Of a stretch of 20,829 nt of DNA, positions 12,532 through 19,179 are shown piece by piece. The number at the start of each line of letters is the position of its first letter. Within the stretch, counting starts at the first letter, position 1. Below the pieces are notes generated by a model, which saw only the letters and a program-made list of their open reading frames with translations, was not told the origin of the DNA and did no database searches. Origin of the DNA: JAOUEE01 sp051011595 (lineage in GTDB: Bacteria; Actinomycetota; Acidimicrobiia; Acidimicrobiales; SHLQ01); assembly GCA_051011595.1 (NCBI GenBank), contig JBPCTQ010000030.1, positions 1 through 20,829 on the forward strand. The letters are read 5' to 3'. The position numbers and the translations under genes were made by a program.

Positions 12532-12951
12532 TCAGGTGTTGGCGAGCTCGACGAGGTGTTCGGTGATCTCGCCGTCGAGCATCTTGTAGGCCCGCAGGGC
12601 CGGTTCCGGGTGTTTGAGCGACACGATCACGAAGTAGTACGCACCGAACGGGTCGAAACGGGCGGCGTCCTCCACATCGGTGGGTGACGGATAGGCGGTG
12701 GTGTGGGTGTGACTGTGCATCACACCCATCAACGACAAGCCGGCGTCGTCAGCCGCCTTCTCGACGGCCAACTGCTCGTGCCCATCGAGCAGGTAGATCT
12801 TCTGGGACTCGGCGGCGTTCTTCATCGGATAGAAGATGTCGACCCGATCGGATCCGTACACCCCGGCGAACATGCCGCACGCCTCGTTGGGCAGGCCGTC
12901 GTAGGCATGGGCCAGCATCTGGCGGTACACGTCGGCGGTCACAGTCAGCAC
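12532..12951 (-). CDS. mec: JAMM/MPN metallopeptidase (Mec family, M67)
   Basis: A 139-aa zinc peptidase of the MPN+/JAMM family. In mycobacteria the orthologous Mec (Rv1334) removes newly made cysteine from the C-terminus of the sulfur carrier CysO. The active site is complete: Glu23 in NEACGM, and H-x-H-x7-S-x-x-D at 79-92 (His79, His81, Ser89, Asp92). Gly76 before the motif (LMGVMHSH) is also typical. The GTG at 12951 has TACCCT 8 nt upstream (12965 down to 12960) and no Shine-Dalgarno sequence, suggesting a leaderless mRNA. It is divergent from smpB across 38 bp and is followed by cysM. The name mec rests on the neighbourhood and motif; another isopeptidase-like role is possible. Confidence 0.85.
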   Translation of the reverse strand: MLTVTADVYRQMLAHAYDGLPNEACGMFAGVYGSDRVDIFYPMKNAAESQKIYLLDGHEQLAVEKAADDAGLSLMGVMHSHTHTTAYPSPTDVEDAARFDPFGAYYFVIVSLKHPEPALRAYKMLDGEITEHLVELANT

Positions 12952-12959
12952 GAAGGCGC

Positions 12960-12981
12960 AGGGTAGTCCCGCCGGTACCCT
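12960..12981. promoter_or_regulatory. Symmetric divergent -10 elements for mec and smpB
   Basis: TACCCT occurs on both strands, facing outwards. It spans 12965 down to 12960, 8 nt before the mec GTG, and 12976-12981, 8 nt before the smpB ATG. The two boxes are identical, inverted and 10 bp apart within a 38-bp intergenic region. Neither gene has a ribosome binding site, which points to leaderless transcripts. Confidence 0.6.
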
Positions 12982-12989
12982 CGTTCCCC

Positions 12990-13472
12990 ATGGCCGGCAA
13001 GGACACAGACATCACCGTGGTGGCCACCAACCGCGCCGCCCGACGCGACTTCGAGATCCTCGACGTGTACGAAGCGGGCATCGTGTTGAGGGGCAGCGAG
13101 GTCAAGTCGCTGCGCGAGTCCAAGGTGCAGCTCAACGATTGCTACGGCCGCATCGACGACGGTGAAGCCTGGTTGCTGGGCCTGCACATCGCCCCGTACT
13201 CCAAGTCCACATCGGAAGCGTTCGGCCACGAGACCGACCGACATCGCAAGCTTCTGCTCCACCGCAGCGAGATCGACCGCATCCGACCCCGCCTCGACCA
13301 GGAACGGCTCACCCTGGTGCCGCTGCGCCTCTACTTCCAGGGCGGTCGGGCCAAGGTCGAGCTGGCGGTGGCCCGGGGCAAGAAGAGCATCGACCGCCGC
13401 CAGGAGATCGCCCGCCGCGACGCCGATCTCGACGCCCGCCGAGAGATGGCCAAAGCCAACCGCCGCGGCTGA
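12990..13472 (+). CDS. smpB: SsrA-binding protein SmpB
   Basis: This 160-aa RNA-binding protein delivers tmRNA to stalled ribosomes for trans-translation. The OB-fold core begins with NRAARRDFEILDVYEAGIVLRGSEVKSLR (14-42), followed by GEAWLLGLHIAPYS (57-70) and the HETDRHRKLLLHR segment (79-91). The basic C-terminal tail ARGKKSIDRRQEIARRDAD (127-145), which lies in the empty mRNA channel, is intact. Length is typical. The ATG at 12990 has TACCCT 8 nt upstream and no ribosome binding site. The tmRNA gene follows 57 bp downstream on the same strand, the common arrangement, but it appears to have its own promoter. Confidence 0.97.
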   Translation: MAGKDTDITVVATNRAARRDFEILDVYEAGIVLRGSEVKSLRESKVQLNDCYGRIDDGEAWLLGLHIAPYSKSTSEAFGHETDRHRKLLLHRSEIDRIRPRLDQERLTLVPLRLYFQGGRAKVELAVARGKKSIDRRQEIARRDADLDARREMAKANRRG

Positions 13473-13490
13473 CCACGACGGGGCAACCGG

Positions 13491-13496
13491 TACCCT
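13491..13496 (+). promoter_or_regulatory. Probable -10 element of ssrA
   Basis: TACCCT lies 33 nt before the mature tmRNA 5' end, so the precursor would carry a leader of about 26 nt. That leader contains the hairpin GTGCTGT (13501-13507)/ACAGCAC (13520-13526), which ends 3 nt before the expected RNase P cleavage site. Confidence 0.4.
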
Positions 13497-13529
13497 GAGG
13501 GTGCTGTTTGAAAACCAACACAGCACAAC

Positions 13530-13909
13530 GGGGCTGATCGGTTTCGACGTTGGGACCAGAAGCTGCGACGTGCGACCGGAGTTGCTCAGACTCCTTAAAC
13601 GGGGCAACCAACGAGATGCCGATGAGGATCTCGCTCTCGCTGCCTGACCTAGTCAAGTAACCGAGAGTCATCGCGACCGGTAACGGTTGGCGGGGCCAGT
13701 TCACTGCAGCCCGGCAACAGAAGCAGTGGAGGACCGCAGGGAGAGACCGCTGACCGCGTGAAAGAACGCTGACCGCAGGGAAAGACTCGCCGGCTGGCCG
13801 CGAGGCCCTCCGATCCGGCGGTGAAGCTGCCGCAAGCTTCGAACCGGGAATGGTCGTATCGCGTTCAGTGACTGCCTGGCGGACGAGGGTTCGATTCCCT
13901 CCAGCTCCA
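13530..13909 (+). ncRNA. ssrA: Transfer-messenger RNA (tmRNA)
   Basis: This is a one-piece tmRNA of about 380 nt. The tRNA-like ends pair as GGGGCTG (13530-13536) with CAGCTCC (13902-13908), including the G-U pair at the third position required for alanine charging; A13909 is the discriminator and CCA is not encoded. The 5' segment GGGGCTGATCGGTTTCGAC and the T arm GAGGGTTCGATTCCCTC are typical. The tag reading frame ends at TGA 13645-13647. From a resume codon GGC at 13603 it encodes GNQRDADEDLALAA, preceded by the tRNA-borne alanine. The LALAA end is the signal read by ClpXP-type proteases. It lies directly after smpB, its protein partner. Confidence 0.95.
13603..13647 (+). other. tmRNA proteolysis-tag reading frame
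   Basis: Fourteen codons plus TGA encode GNQRDADEDLALAA. The resume codon is inferred to be GGC at 13603; AAC at 13606 would be the alternative. Tags beginning with Gly are known in other bacteria. The QRD and ALAA parts resemble the mycobacterial tag, while the acidic DADED insert differs. Confidence 0.75.
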
Positions 13910-13923
13910 CATTTCTTCTCTTC

Positions 13924-13984
13924 CCCGAAATTGCTGCGATTACGCGCGCTGAGCGCGCGTAATCGCAGCAATTTCGGGTTTTGG
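13924..13984 (+). terminator. Perfect 27-bp hairpin terminator after ssrA
   Basis: Positions 13924-13950 and 13952-13978 are exact reverse complements around a single central G, giving a 27-bp stem. The plus strand then reads TTTT, so it fits an intrinsic terminator for tmRNA. The stem has three parts: outer CCCGAAATT, a 10-bp middle and inner CGCGCGCT. A related palindrome lies at 15388-15438. Confidence 0.85.
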
Positions 13985-14024
13985 TGGCTCAAGGCGGCTG
14001 CGCGGGCCGTCGATCCCATCGGGC

Positions 14025-15401
14025 ATGAAACGAATCGCCGCCCTCGTGGCCATGGTGATGCTGGCCGGCGCGTGCAGCGGTTCCGACGGTCAGGAACAGG
14101 TCGGCACCGAGCCCGGCGACTCATCGCCGCCGACCAGTGCCATCGCCGCCTCATCCTCTGTCCCGACGTCGGACGCCACCGCCGACGCCTGGATCGACCC
14201 CACCGCGGTGTGGTTGACCGAAGCCGATGTACCCGAGCCGTGGGACCTCAGCGGCGAGAGCCAGTTCGAGGGCTACGACCTCGGCGCCAACCAATCGGAC
14301 TGCGACGCGTACTGGCAACTCGAGCGTCTCGTCAGCCATGACGTGGCCTCGCGTCTGTGGTTCCAACCGGGCGCCAACCTCGACCACGACGTCTACGACA
14401 CCGGCCCCGAGGCGGCCGCCGAGCTCCTCGACACCGTGCGGGTGATGGGCAACAGCTGCCCGGTGGTCAACTGGAACGAGGGCGGCACGCTGTCGATCAC
14501 CAATCTCGAGTCCACCTCCGCCGGTGTCGAGGTGATCGATATGGTCAGCGACACCGGTGAGAAGCACCGGGTGGCCTACGCGACACGGGCCAACCTGGTG
14601 AGTCGGCTGTCGTACATTCACTTCGGCACCGAACCGGGTCAAGCACCGCCGGCGCACGCCGAGGGCGAGTTCGAAAGACTGGTTGCCGCCATGGTGGCCC
14701 GACTCGATGCTGCCGCACCGGGCCGCGAACCGGTGCCCACCACCACTTCGGCTCCCACGAGCACCTCGTCGCCGACCAACCCACCCACCGTCCGACCACC
14801 ATCGAGTGTCGCCAGCACCACCCTGCCTCCGCTGCCCACCCTCTCCCCCGCCACAACCACCACACTCGAGGACAACCCGCTGCGAGCCGCCCTGTTGTCG
14901 GCCGACGAGCTGCCGGCCGGTCTCAGCGTGGCCCGGTCCGACCAGCACTCTCCCGGCGACCCCGACGATCAACGAATCGACGGCTGCCCGGCGAGCGAGA
15001 GCATCGTCGACCTCGACACCTGGTTCGTGCTCAACCAGGACCTCGCCGGCGACAGCGGCATCACCCAGGTGCAACAGATCGTGGGCCGAGCGCCATCGGC
15101 CGCCGACGCGCAGGCGGCCGTTGCCGACTTCGCGCTCATTGCCCAGTGCGACCTCTCCGTCGACGAAGAATTCCAGCCCGATGACGTGACTGGTGGTTCG
15201 ATCACTGGTCTGGCCGAGGGAACGGCGGCCACGCTGGCGTTCAGCGAGCCGACCGATGGGGTGCACGCCCTGCTCATCGCCTACCAGGTCGGCGACGTGG
15301 TGGGGGTGTTGGTGGTGGCCGACCTCGACCAGGCACCAACCGTGGAGCAGTACCGCCCCATGATCGACGCCGCCGTCGCCCGCGCCGCGAAATTGCGGTG
15401 A
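14025..15401 (+). CDS. Lipoprotein with two related sensor-like domains
   Basis: A 458-aa predicted lipoprotein with signal peptide MKRIAALVAMVMLAGAC, so Cys17 would carry the lipid. After a short Ser/Thr/Pro linker come two extracytoplasmic domains, about 60-232 and 284-458, joined by a Pro/Thr/Ser-rich linker (235-282). The domains look duplicated: each starts with a Leu/Ala-x-Asp-x-Pro stretch (TEADVPEPW, SADELPAGL) and has two cysteines 52-54 residues apart (Cys93/Cys145 and Cys321/Cys375), likely disulfides. The pattern recalls the extracellular sensor domain of PknH-type kinases and related mycobacterial lipoproteins, but that assignment is uncertain. No ligand can be inferred. No clear ribosome binding site precedes the ATG. 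The stop codon lies inside a palindrome that resembles the ssrA terminator. Confidence 0.75.
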   Translation: MKRIAALVAMVMLAGACSGSDGQEQVGTEPGDSSPPTSAIAASSSVPTSDATADAWIDPTAVWLTEADVPEPWDLSGESQFEGYDLGANQSDCDAYWQLERLVSHDVASRLWFQPGANLDHDVYDTGPEAAAELLDTVRVMGNSCPVVNWNEGGTLSITNLESTSAGVEVIDMVSDTGEKHRVAYATRANLVSRLSYIHFGTEPGQAPPAHAEGEFERLVAAMVARLDAAAPGREPVPTTTSAPTSTSSPTNPPTVRPPSSVASTTLPPLPTLSPATTTTLEDNPLRAALLSADELPAGLSVARSDQHSPGDPDDQRIDGCPASESIVDLDTWFVLNQDLAGDSGITQVQQIVGRAPSAADAQAAVADFALIAQCDLSVDEEFQPDDVTGGSITGLAEGTAATLAFSEPTDGVHALLIAYQVGDVVGVLVVADLDQAPTVEQYRPMIDAAVARAAKLR

Positions 15402-15438
15402 TGGCGCGCGCTCAGCGCGCGTCAGGACTGAAATTTCG
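15388..15438. terminator. Degenerate copy of the ssrA palindrome, overlapping the lipoprotein stop
   Basis: Outer arms CGAAATT (15388-15394)/AATTTCG (15432-15438) and inner arms CGCGCGCT (15405-15412)/AGCGCGCG (15414-15421) match the hairpin at 13924-13978. The 10-nt segments between them no longer pair. The left part encodes the last codons and TGA of the lipoprotein. The inner stem probably still works as a terminator. Confidence 0.7.
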
Positions 15439-15478
15439 GGGTATCCGGTAGCGAGATTGTTACTGACGCTAGTGTCAC

Positions 15479-15503
15479 GGACAGCGGCGGCGGCCCGCTG
15501 TCC
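15479..15503. terminator. Hairpin between convergent genes
   Basis: GGACAGCGG (15479-15487) and CCGCTGTCC (15495-15503) form a perfect 9-bp stem with a 7-nt loop in the gap between the lipoprotein and the convergent methyltransferase. No T-tract follows on either strand. It may be a terminator of the T-poor kind described for Actinobacteria. Confidence 0.45.
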
Positions 15504-15542
15504 CGGATCGACACTCCCGCTCGTCGGTCCGGGACGGTCGCG

Positions 15543-16343
15543 TCAGGGTCGGGCCAGGACCTCACCGTGGACCACGATGAACACCGCGTCGTCGGCTGTG
15601 CTCCAACGGCGCCAGGCCGCGGCAATGGCGGCCAACTCGGCCTCGTCGCTGAACCCGTACTCGATCGCCTGGGTCGCGAACGACGATTGCAGCACCCGAT
15701 CAGCCCACAGATCGCCCCACCACTGCCGATCGTCGGCTGTCGTATAGGTCCAATTCGAGCTGGTCACCTCCAGCCCGGTGAACCCAGCGGCGTGCACCCA
15801 CTTCTTCAGGTAGCGCCCAGCCGCACACTCGGCCCCGTTGTGGCGGGTGAGCGCGGTGTAGAGCTCGAGCCAACGATCGAGCAGCGGGTCGACCGGCGCC
15901 CAGGCAAAGGCGTGGTAGTCGCTGTCGCGCACAGCCAACACGCCATCCGGACGCAGGACCCGGCGCATCTCGACCAGTGCGGCCACCGGATCGGCCACGT
16001 GTTGGAGCACCTGGTGCGCGTGCACCACATCGAAGCTGGCGTCGGCGAAGTCGAGACCGTACCCATCGCCCACCACGAACTCGGCGTTGGCGACGCCGGC
16101 CTCTGACCGAGCCGTCTCGGCTTCGGCGACGACATCGGCCGACAAGTCGAGACCGACCACCCGACCGGGGGCGACCCGCGCCGCCAGGTCGAGGGTGATG
16201 GTGCCCGGGCCACATCCCACGTCGAGCACCTCCAGACCCGGCTCGAGCCGCGCCAGGAGATAGGCCGCCGAGTTCTCGGCGGTCCGCCATCGGTGGCTGC
16301 GCAACACCGACTGGTGATGGCCGTGGGTGTATCGGTCGTTCAC
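15543..16343 (-). CDS. Class I SAM-dependent methyltransferase
   Basis: A 266-aa cytosolic Rossmann-fold methyltransferase of the UbiE/methyltransferase-11 group. Motif I is VLDVGCGPG (39-47), the acidic SAM-ribose residue is Asp66 in VVGLDLS, motif II includes GDGYGLDFADASFDVVHAHQVLQHV and the post-motif LRPDGVLAVRDSDY closes the core. The N-terminal HHQSVLRSHRWRTAENSAAYLL (9-30) is typical of a subgroup of small-molecule methyltransferases, and the C-terminal region is Trp-rich (WTYTTADDRQWWGDLWADR). The substrate is not identifiable. I prefer the GTG at 16343, which gives the conserved start; the frame is open 14 codons further. The gene is divergent from rmlA and convergent with the lipoprotein gene. 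Confidence 0.88.
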   Translation of the reverse strand: MNDRYTHGHHQSVLRSHRWRTAENSAAYLLARLEPGLEVLDVGCGPGTITLDLAARVAPGRVVGLDLSADVVAEAETARSEAGVANAEFVVGDGYGLDFADASFDVVHAHQVLQHVADPVAALVEMRRVLRPDGVLAVRDSDYHAFAWAPVDPLLDRWLELYTALTRHNGAECAAGRYLKKWVHAAGFTGLEVTSSNWTYTTADDRQWWGDLWADRVLQSSFATQAIEYGFSDEAELAAIAAAWRRWSTADDAVFIVVHGEVLARP

Positions 16344-16430
16344 CGCTGCATCATCGCAGACGGCCGGATGTGTCGGCCGCCCCATTCAGCGGCATAGTTG
16401 AAGAGAGGCCCAACGACGGAAAGGACACCG

Positions 16431-17291
16431 ATGAGAGGGATCATTCTGGCCGGCGGCACCGGGTCGCGCCTGCATCCCATCACCCTCGGAACGTCCAAGC
16501 AGCTGCTGCCGGTCTACGACAAACCGATGATCTATTACCCCATCTCGGTGCAGATGCTGGCCGGTATCCGCGAGATCCTCATCATCACCACCCCCGAAGA
16601 CCAAGACGCCTTCAAGCGCTTGCTCGGCGACGGCAGCCAGTGGGGCGTCTCGCTCTCCTACGCCATCCAACCCAGCCCCGACGGCCTGGCCCAGGCCTTC
16701 CTCATCGGAGCCGACTTCCTCGACGGCGACGGAGCCTGCCTGGTGCTCGGCGACAACCTCTTCTACGGCGCCGGCCTGTCGGACCTGCTCACCAAGGCCG
16801 GCTCGAAGGAATCGGGAGCCAGCATCTTCGGGTACCACGTCAACGATCCCGAACGGTACGGCATCGTCGAGCTCGACGAGATGGGCACTCCCACCTCCAT
16901 CGCCGAGAAACCCGAGAACCCCAACAGCAACTGGGCCGTCACCGGTCTGTACTTCTTCGATGGTCGGGTGGTCGAGGCAGCCCGGGCGGTCGAGCCGTCA
17001 CCGCGCGGCGAGCTCGAGATCACGTCGGTGATCGACTACTACCTCCAGCGTCGCGAGCTGGAGATGATGCCGCTCAACCGCGGCTACGCCTGGCTCGACA
17101 CTGGCACGTTCGACTCCATGGTCGAAGCCGCCGAGTTCGTGAGGGTGATCGAACACCGCCAGAACGCCAAGATCGCGTGTCTCGAGGAGATCGCCTGGGA
17201 AGCCGGCTGGATCGACGACGATCGCCTGCGCGCCGCCGGGGAGGGCATGGCGAAGAACGCCTACGGCCAGTACCTGCTGAACCTGCTCTAG
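16431..17291 (+). CDS. rmlA: Glucose-1-phosphate thymidylyltransferase
   Basis: A 286-aa nucleotidyltransferase that makes dTDP-glucose from dTTP and glucose 1-phosphate, the first step to dTDP-rhamnose and other deoxysugars. The nucleotide-binding loop GGTGSRLHPIT (8-18), Lys23 in GTSKQLLPVYDKPM, the metal-binding LGDN (106-109), EKPENPNSNWAVTGLYFFD and AWLDTGTFDS are all present. Length matches the short RmlA form. The ATG at 16431 has AAAGGA 6-7 nt upstream. The neighbouring rmlB, rmlC and rmlD genes are not in the window, so it stands alone here. Its TAG stop overlaps the TAG of the convergent gene through a shared CTAG. Confidence 0.96.
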   Translation: MRGIILAGGTGSRLHPITLGTSKQLLPVYDKPMIYYPISVQMLAGIREILIITTPEDQDAFKRLLGDGSQWGVSLSYAIQPSPDGLAQAFLIGADFLDGDGACLVLGDNLFYGAGLSDLLTKAGSKESGASIFGYHVNDPERYGIVELDEMGTPTSIAEKPENPNSNWAVTGLYFFDGRVVEAARAVEPSPRGELEITSVIDYYLQRRELEMMPLNRGYAWLDTGTFDSMVEAAEFVRVIEHRQNAKIACLEEIAWEAGWIDDDRLRAAGEGMAKNAYGQYLLNLL

Positions 17292-17914
17292 CCGCCGACC
17301 AGCGTGGCCACGCCGTCGCCGCTCAGCTCATCGGCACCCACCGGACGGTTGGCCATGGCCATCAAGATGGCCTCGGCCGCTCCCTGGACGGCGGGCCCCT
17401 CACCGAACGACCAGTCGATGTCGGTGGCCTGGAACGCCAGCCCCTTGATCGAGTCGGGATCGATGATGGCCCGGGCCTGTTTGTGGTGGGTGAGGAACTC
17501 GAGAGCGGTGGCCACGGTGGTCTCGGACAGATCGTTGCCCAACTCGTGGGCCCGCCGGATGTCCTGGGTGTGAATGGCCACGTCGGTCAGGCTCATCTCG
17601 GGGGGAAACATGGGCAGAGGCGACGATTTGGCCGCGTTGGTGCGCAGTGACTGCACCAGCTCGGCCTGCGATCGCTCCCCGAGCGAGCGGGCCATGCGGT
17701 CGGCCGCCTTGTCGTAGTTGAAGCCGGCCTTGGCCATGTTGAAGAAGAACTTGGGCAGCGACAGGTCGACGAACGAGGTCAGATGCCCAGCCACGTCGCG
17801 CACTCGCCACTCGCCGCACAACGTGGGCCCGTTGAACTGCTCGTCGTCGAAACCCTCGATCAGGTCGGCAACGGCTTGTCGGTTCTCGGCGACAAGATCC
17901 CATCCCTCTGTCAC
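17288..17914 (-). CDS. TIGR03083-type DinB-fold protein (maleylpyruvate isomerase N-terminal family)
   Basis: A 208-aa four-helix-bundle protein of the DinB/mycothiol-dependent maleylpyruvate isomerase superfamily. Typical motifs are LCGEWRVRDVAGHL (32-45), with His44 as the first metal ligand, and LTDVAIHTQDIRRAHEL (109-125), with His115 and Asp118. Family members use mycothiol or another thiol, but most are uncharacterised, and I cannot name a reaction here. The GTG at 17914 has GGAGG 6 nt upstream, a strong ribosome binding site; the longer open frame would overlap the divergent gene. A possible -10, TACAGT, lies at 17949 down to 17944. The gene is convergent with rmlA. Confidence 0.82.
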   Translation of the reverse strand: MTEGWDLVAENRQAVADLIEGFDDEQFNGPTLCGEWRVRDVAGHLTSFVDLSLPKFFFNMAKAGFNYDKAADRMARSLGERSQAELVQSLRTNAAKSSPLPMFPPEMSLTDVAIHTQDIRRAHELGNDLSETTVATALEFLTHHKQARAIIDPDSIKGLAFQATDIDWSFGEGPAVQGAAEAILMAMANRPVGADELSGDGVATLVGG

Positions 17915-17985
17915 GATTGCCCTCCTCACGTGAGCTGGGACGAACTGTAGGTCAACGGTGTACGCCGTTGCCGGAAGGACACGCC

Positions 17986-18489
17986 GTGCACGAAACCACC
18001 GACGATCTGCAACGGATGCAGCACCTGCTCGACGACAGTCACGAACGAGCAGGTGCACACCTGAAGTCGATCATCACCGACGAACGCCTGCTCACCGCCG
18101 CTGAGATCTGCGAGCGACTGCCCGGCATGCGACTACTGGCGCTGGCCACGGTGTCATCAGCCGGACGGCCGATCGTCAGCCCGGTCGACGGCATCTTGTA
18201 CCGAGGTGACTTCTGGTTCGGATCGGCTCCCAACTCACTGAAGTTCCGCCACATCGCCCACGACCCCCGCGTGAGCGCCACCCACCTACCGGGCGAGGAA
18301 CTGGCCGTGACCGTGCACGGCACGGCTCACCGGGTCGATGCCGACGACACCCGGTTCGACGGCTTCGCCGACGTGTGTGTCGAGATATATGGCGAGGAGT
18401 GGCGCAACTGGGGTGAGGGGGCCGCCTACGCCCGCATCGAGGCCGAGCGCCTGTTCACCTTCCACCTCGATCCCGACGAGCAGGGGTGA
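17986..18489 (+). CDS. Pyridoxamine 5'-phosphate oxidase-like (split-barrel flavin/F420-binding) protein
   Basis: A 167-aa protein of the FMN-binding split-barrel superfamily. The core begins at about 48 with MRLLALATVSSAGRPIVSPVDGILYRGDFWFGSAPNSLKFRHI, in which the strand pairs and the K-x-x-x-I segment are typical of flavin- or F420-binding members, followed by DPRVSATHLPGEELAVTVHGTA. Cofactor and substrate cannot be decided. The first 40 residues are helical and specific to the subgroup. I chose the GTG at 17986 because GGAAGGA lies 6 nt upstream; an in-frame TTG at 17917 would overlap the ribosome binding region of the divergent gene. It is divergent from the DinB-fold gene across 71 bp. 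Confidence 0.82.
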   Translation: MHETTDDLQRMQHLLDDSHERAGAHLKSIITDERLLTAAEICERLPGMRLLALATVSSAGRPIVSPVDGILYRGDFWFGSAPNSLKFRHIAHDPRVSATHLPGEELAVTVHGTAHRVDADDTRFDGFADVCVEIYGEEWRNWGEGAAYARIEAERLFTFHLDPDEQG

Positions 18490-18576
18490 GCACCAACCAC
18501 TGGTGATCGGCCGGCAGGCGTCACCCCGGGCCACGCGCCGATACCGTGGTGGCCGCATCCACCGGAAGGAACACCC

Positions 18577-19179
18577 ATGGCCGAGCCGGCCGTTGCCCCC
18601 TACCCCGTCGAGCTGTCGGTCTCCGACAGCCAAGCGGTCGACAACTGGCGCCCACTCGTGCACTGGATTCTGATCATCCCCCACCTGTTCGCGGCGTACG
18701 TGCTCTCGCTGATCGGCTCCATCCTCGCCGTCATCTGCTGGTTCATCATCTTGGTCACGGGCACGCTCCCGGTGCGGATCGCCAACTTCCAGATCATGCT
18801 GCTGCGGTTCAACTACCGGGCGTCGGGGTTCTTGTTCGGACTGTCGATCGACTATCCGCCGTTCTCGTTCGACGAGCGAGGCCACGCCGACGACATCACC
18901 ATCAGCATCGATCCCGACATCGAGCACCGCAACAGGCTCTCAGTGGCCCTGCGGATCATTCTGATGATCCCGCTGCTCATCGTGGGCATCGTGTACGAGC
19001 TGGGCCTGTTCTTCATCGGTGCCGTGGCCTGGTTCGCCGTGCTCTTCACCGGCACCTACCCACTCGGGCTACGGATGATGATGGTGGGGTTGTTCCAGTG
19101 GATGCTGCGGCTCCAGGCCTACGCCTGGCTGCTGGTCGACCGTTACCCACCCTTCGGTGCCACCACCGCCACCCTCTGA
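18577..19179 (+). CDS. DUF4389-family membrane protein with an internal duplication
   Basis: A 200-aa integral membrane protein of the DUF4389 type. It consists of two similar halves, about 22-97 and 119-194. Each has an Arg-rich start (NWRPLVHWILIIPHL, NRLSVALRIILMIPLL), a long hydrophobic region (27-60 and 127-158), a G-T-x-P loop (TGTLP, TGTYP) and an amphipathic helix ending in YPPF (93-96 and 190-193). This suggests two inverted or parallel hairpin units. Function is unknown for the family. The ATG at 18577 has GGAAGGA 6 nt upstream, and TACCGT (18542-18547) is a possible -10. The gene downstream overlaps its end by 23 bp in another frame and is probably co-transcribed. Confidence 0.85.
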   Translation: MAEPAVAPYPVELSVSDSQAVDNWRPLVHWILIIPHLFAAYVLSLIGSILAVICWFIILVTGTLPVRIANFQIMLLRFNYRASGFLFGLSIDYPPFSFDERGHADDITISIDPDIEHRNRLSVALRIILMIPLLIVGIVYELGLFFIGAVAWFAVLFTGTYPLGLRMMMVGLFQWMLRLQAYAWLLVDRYPPFGATTATL

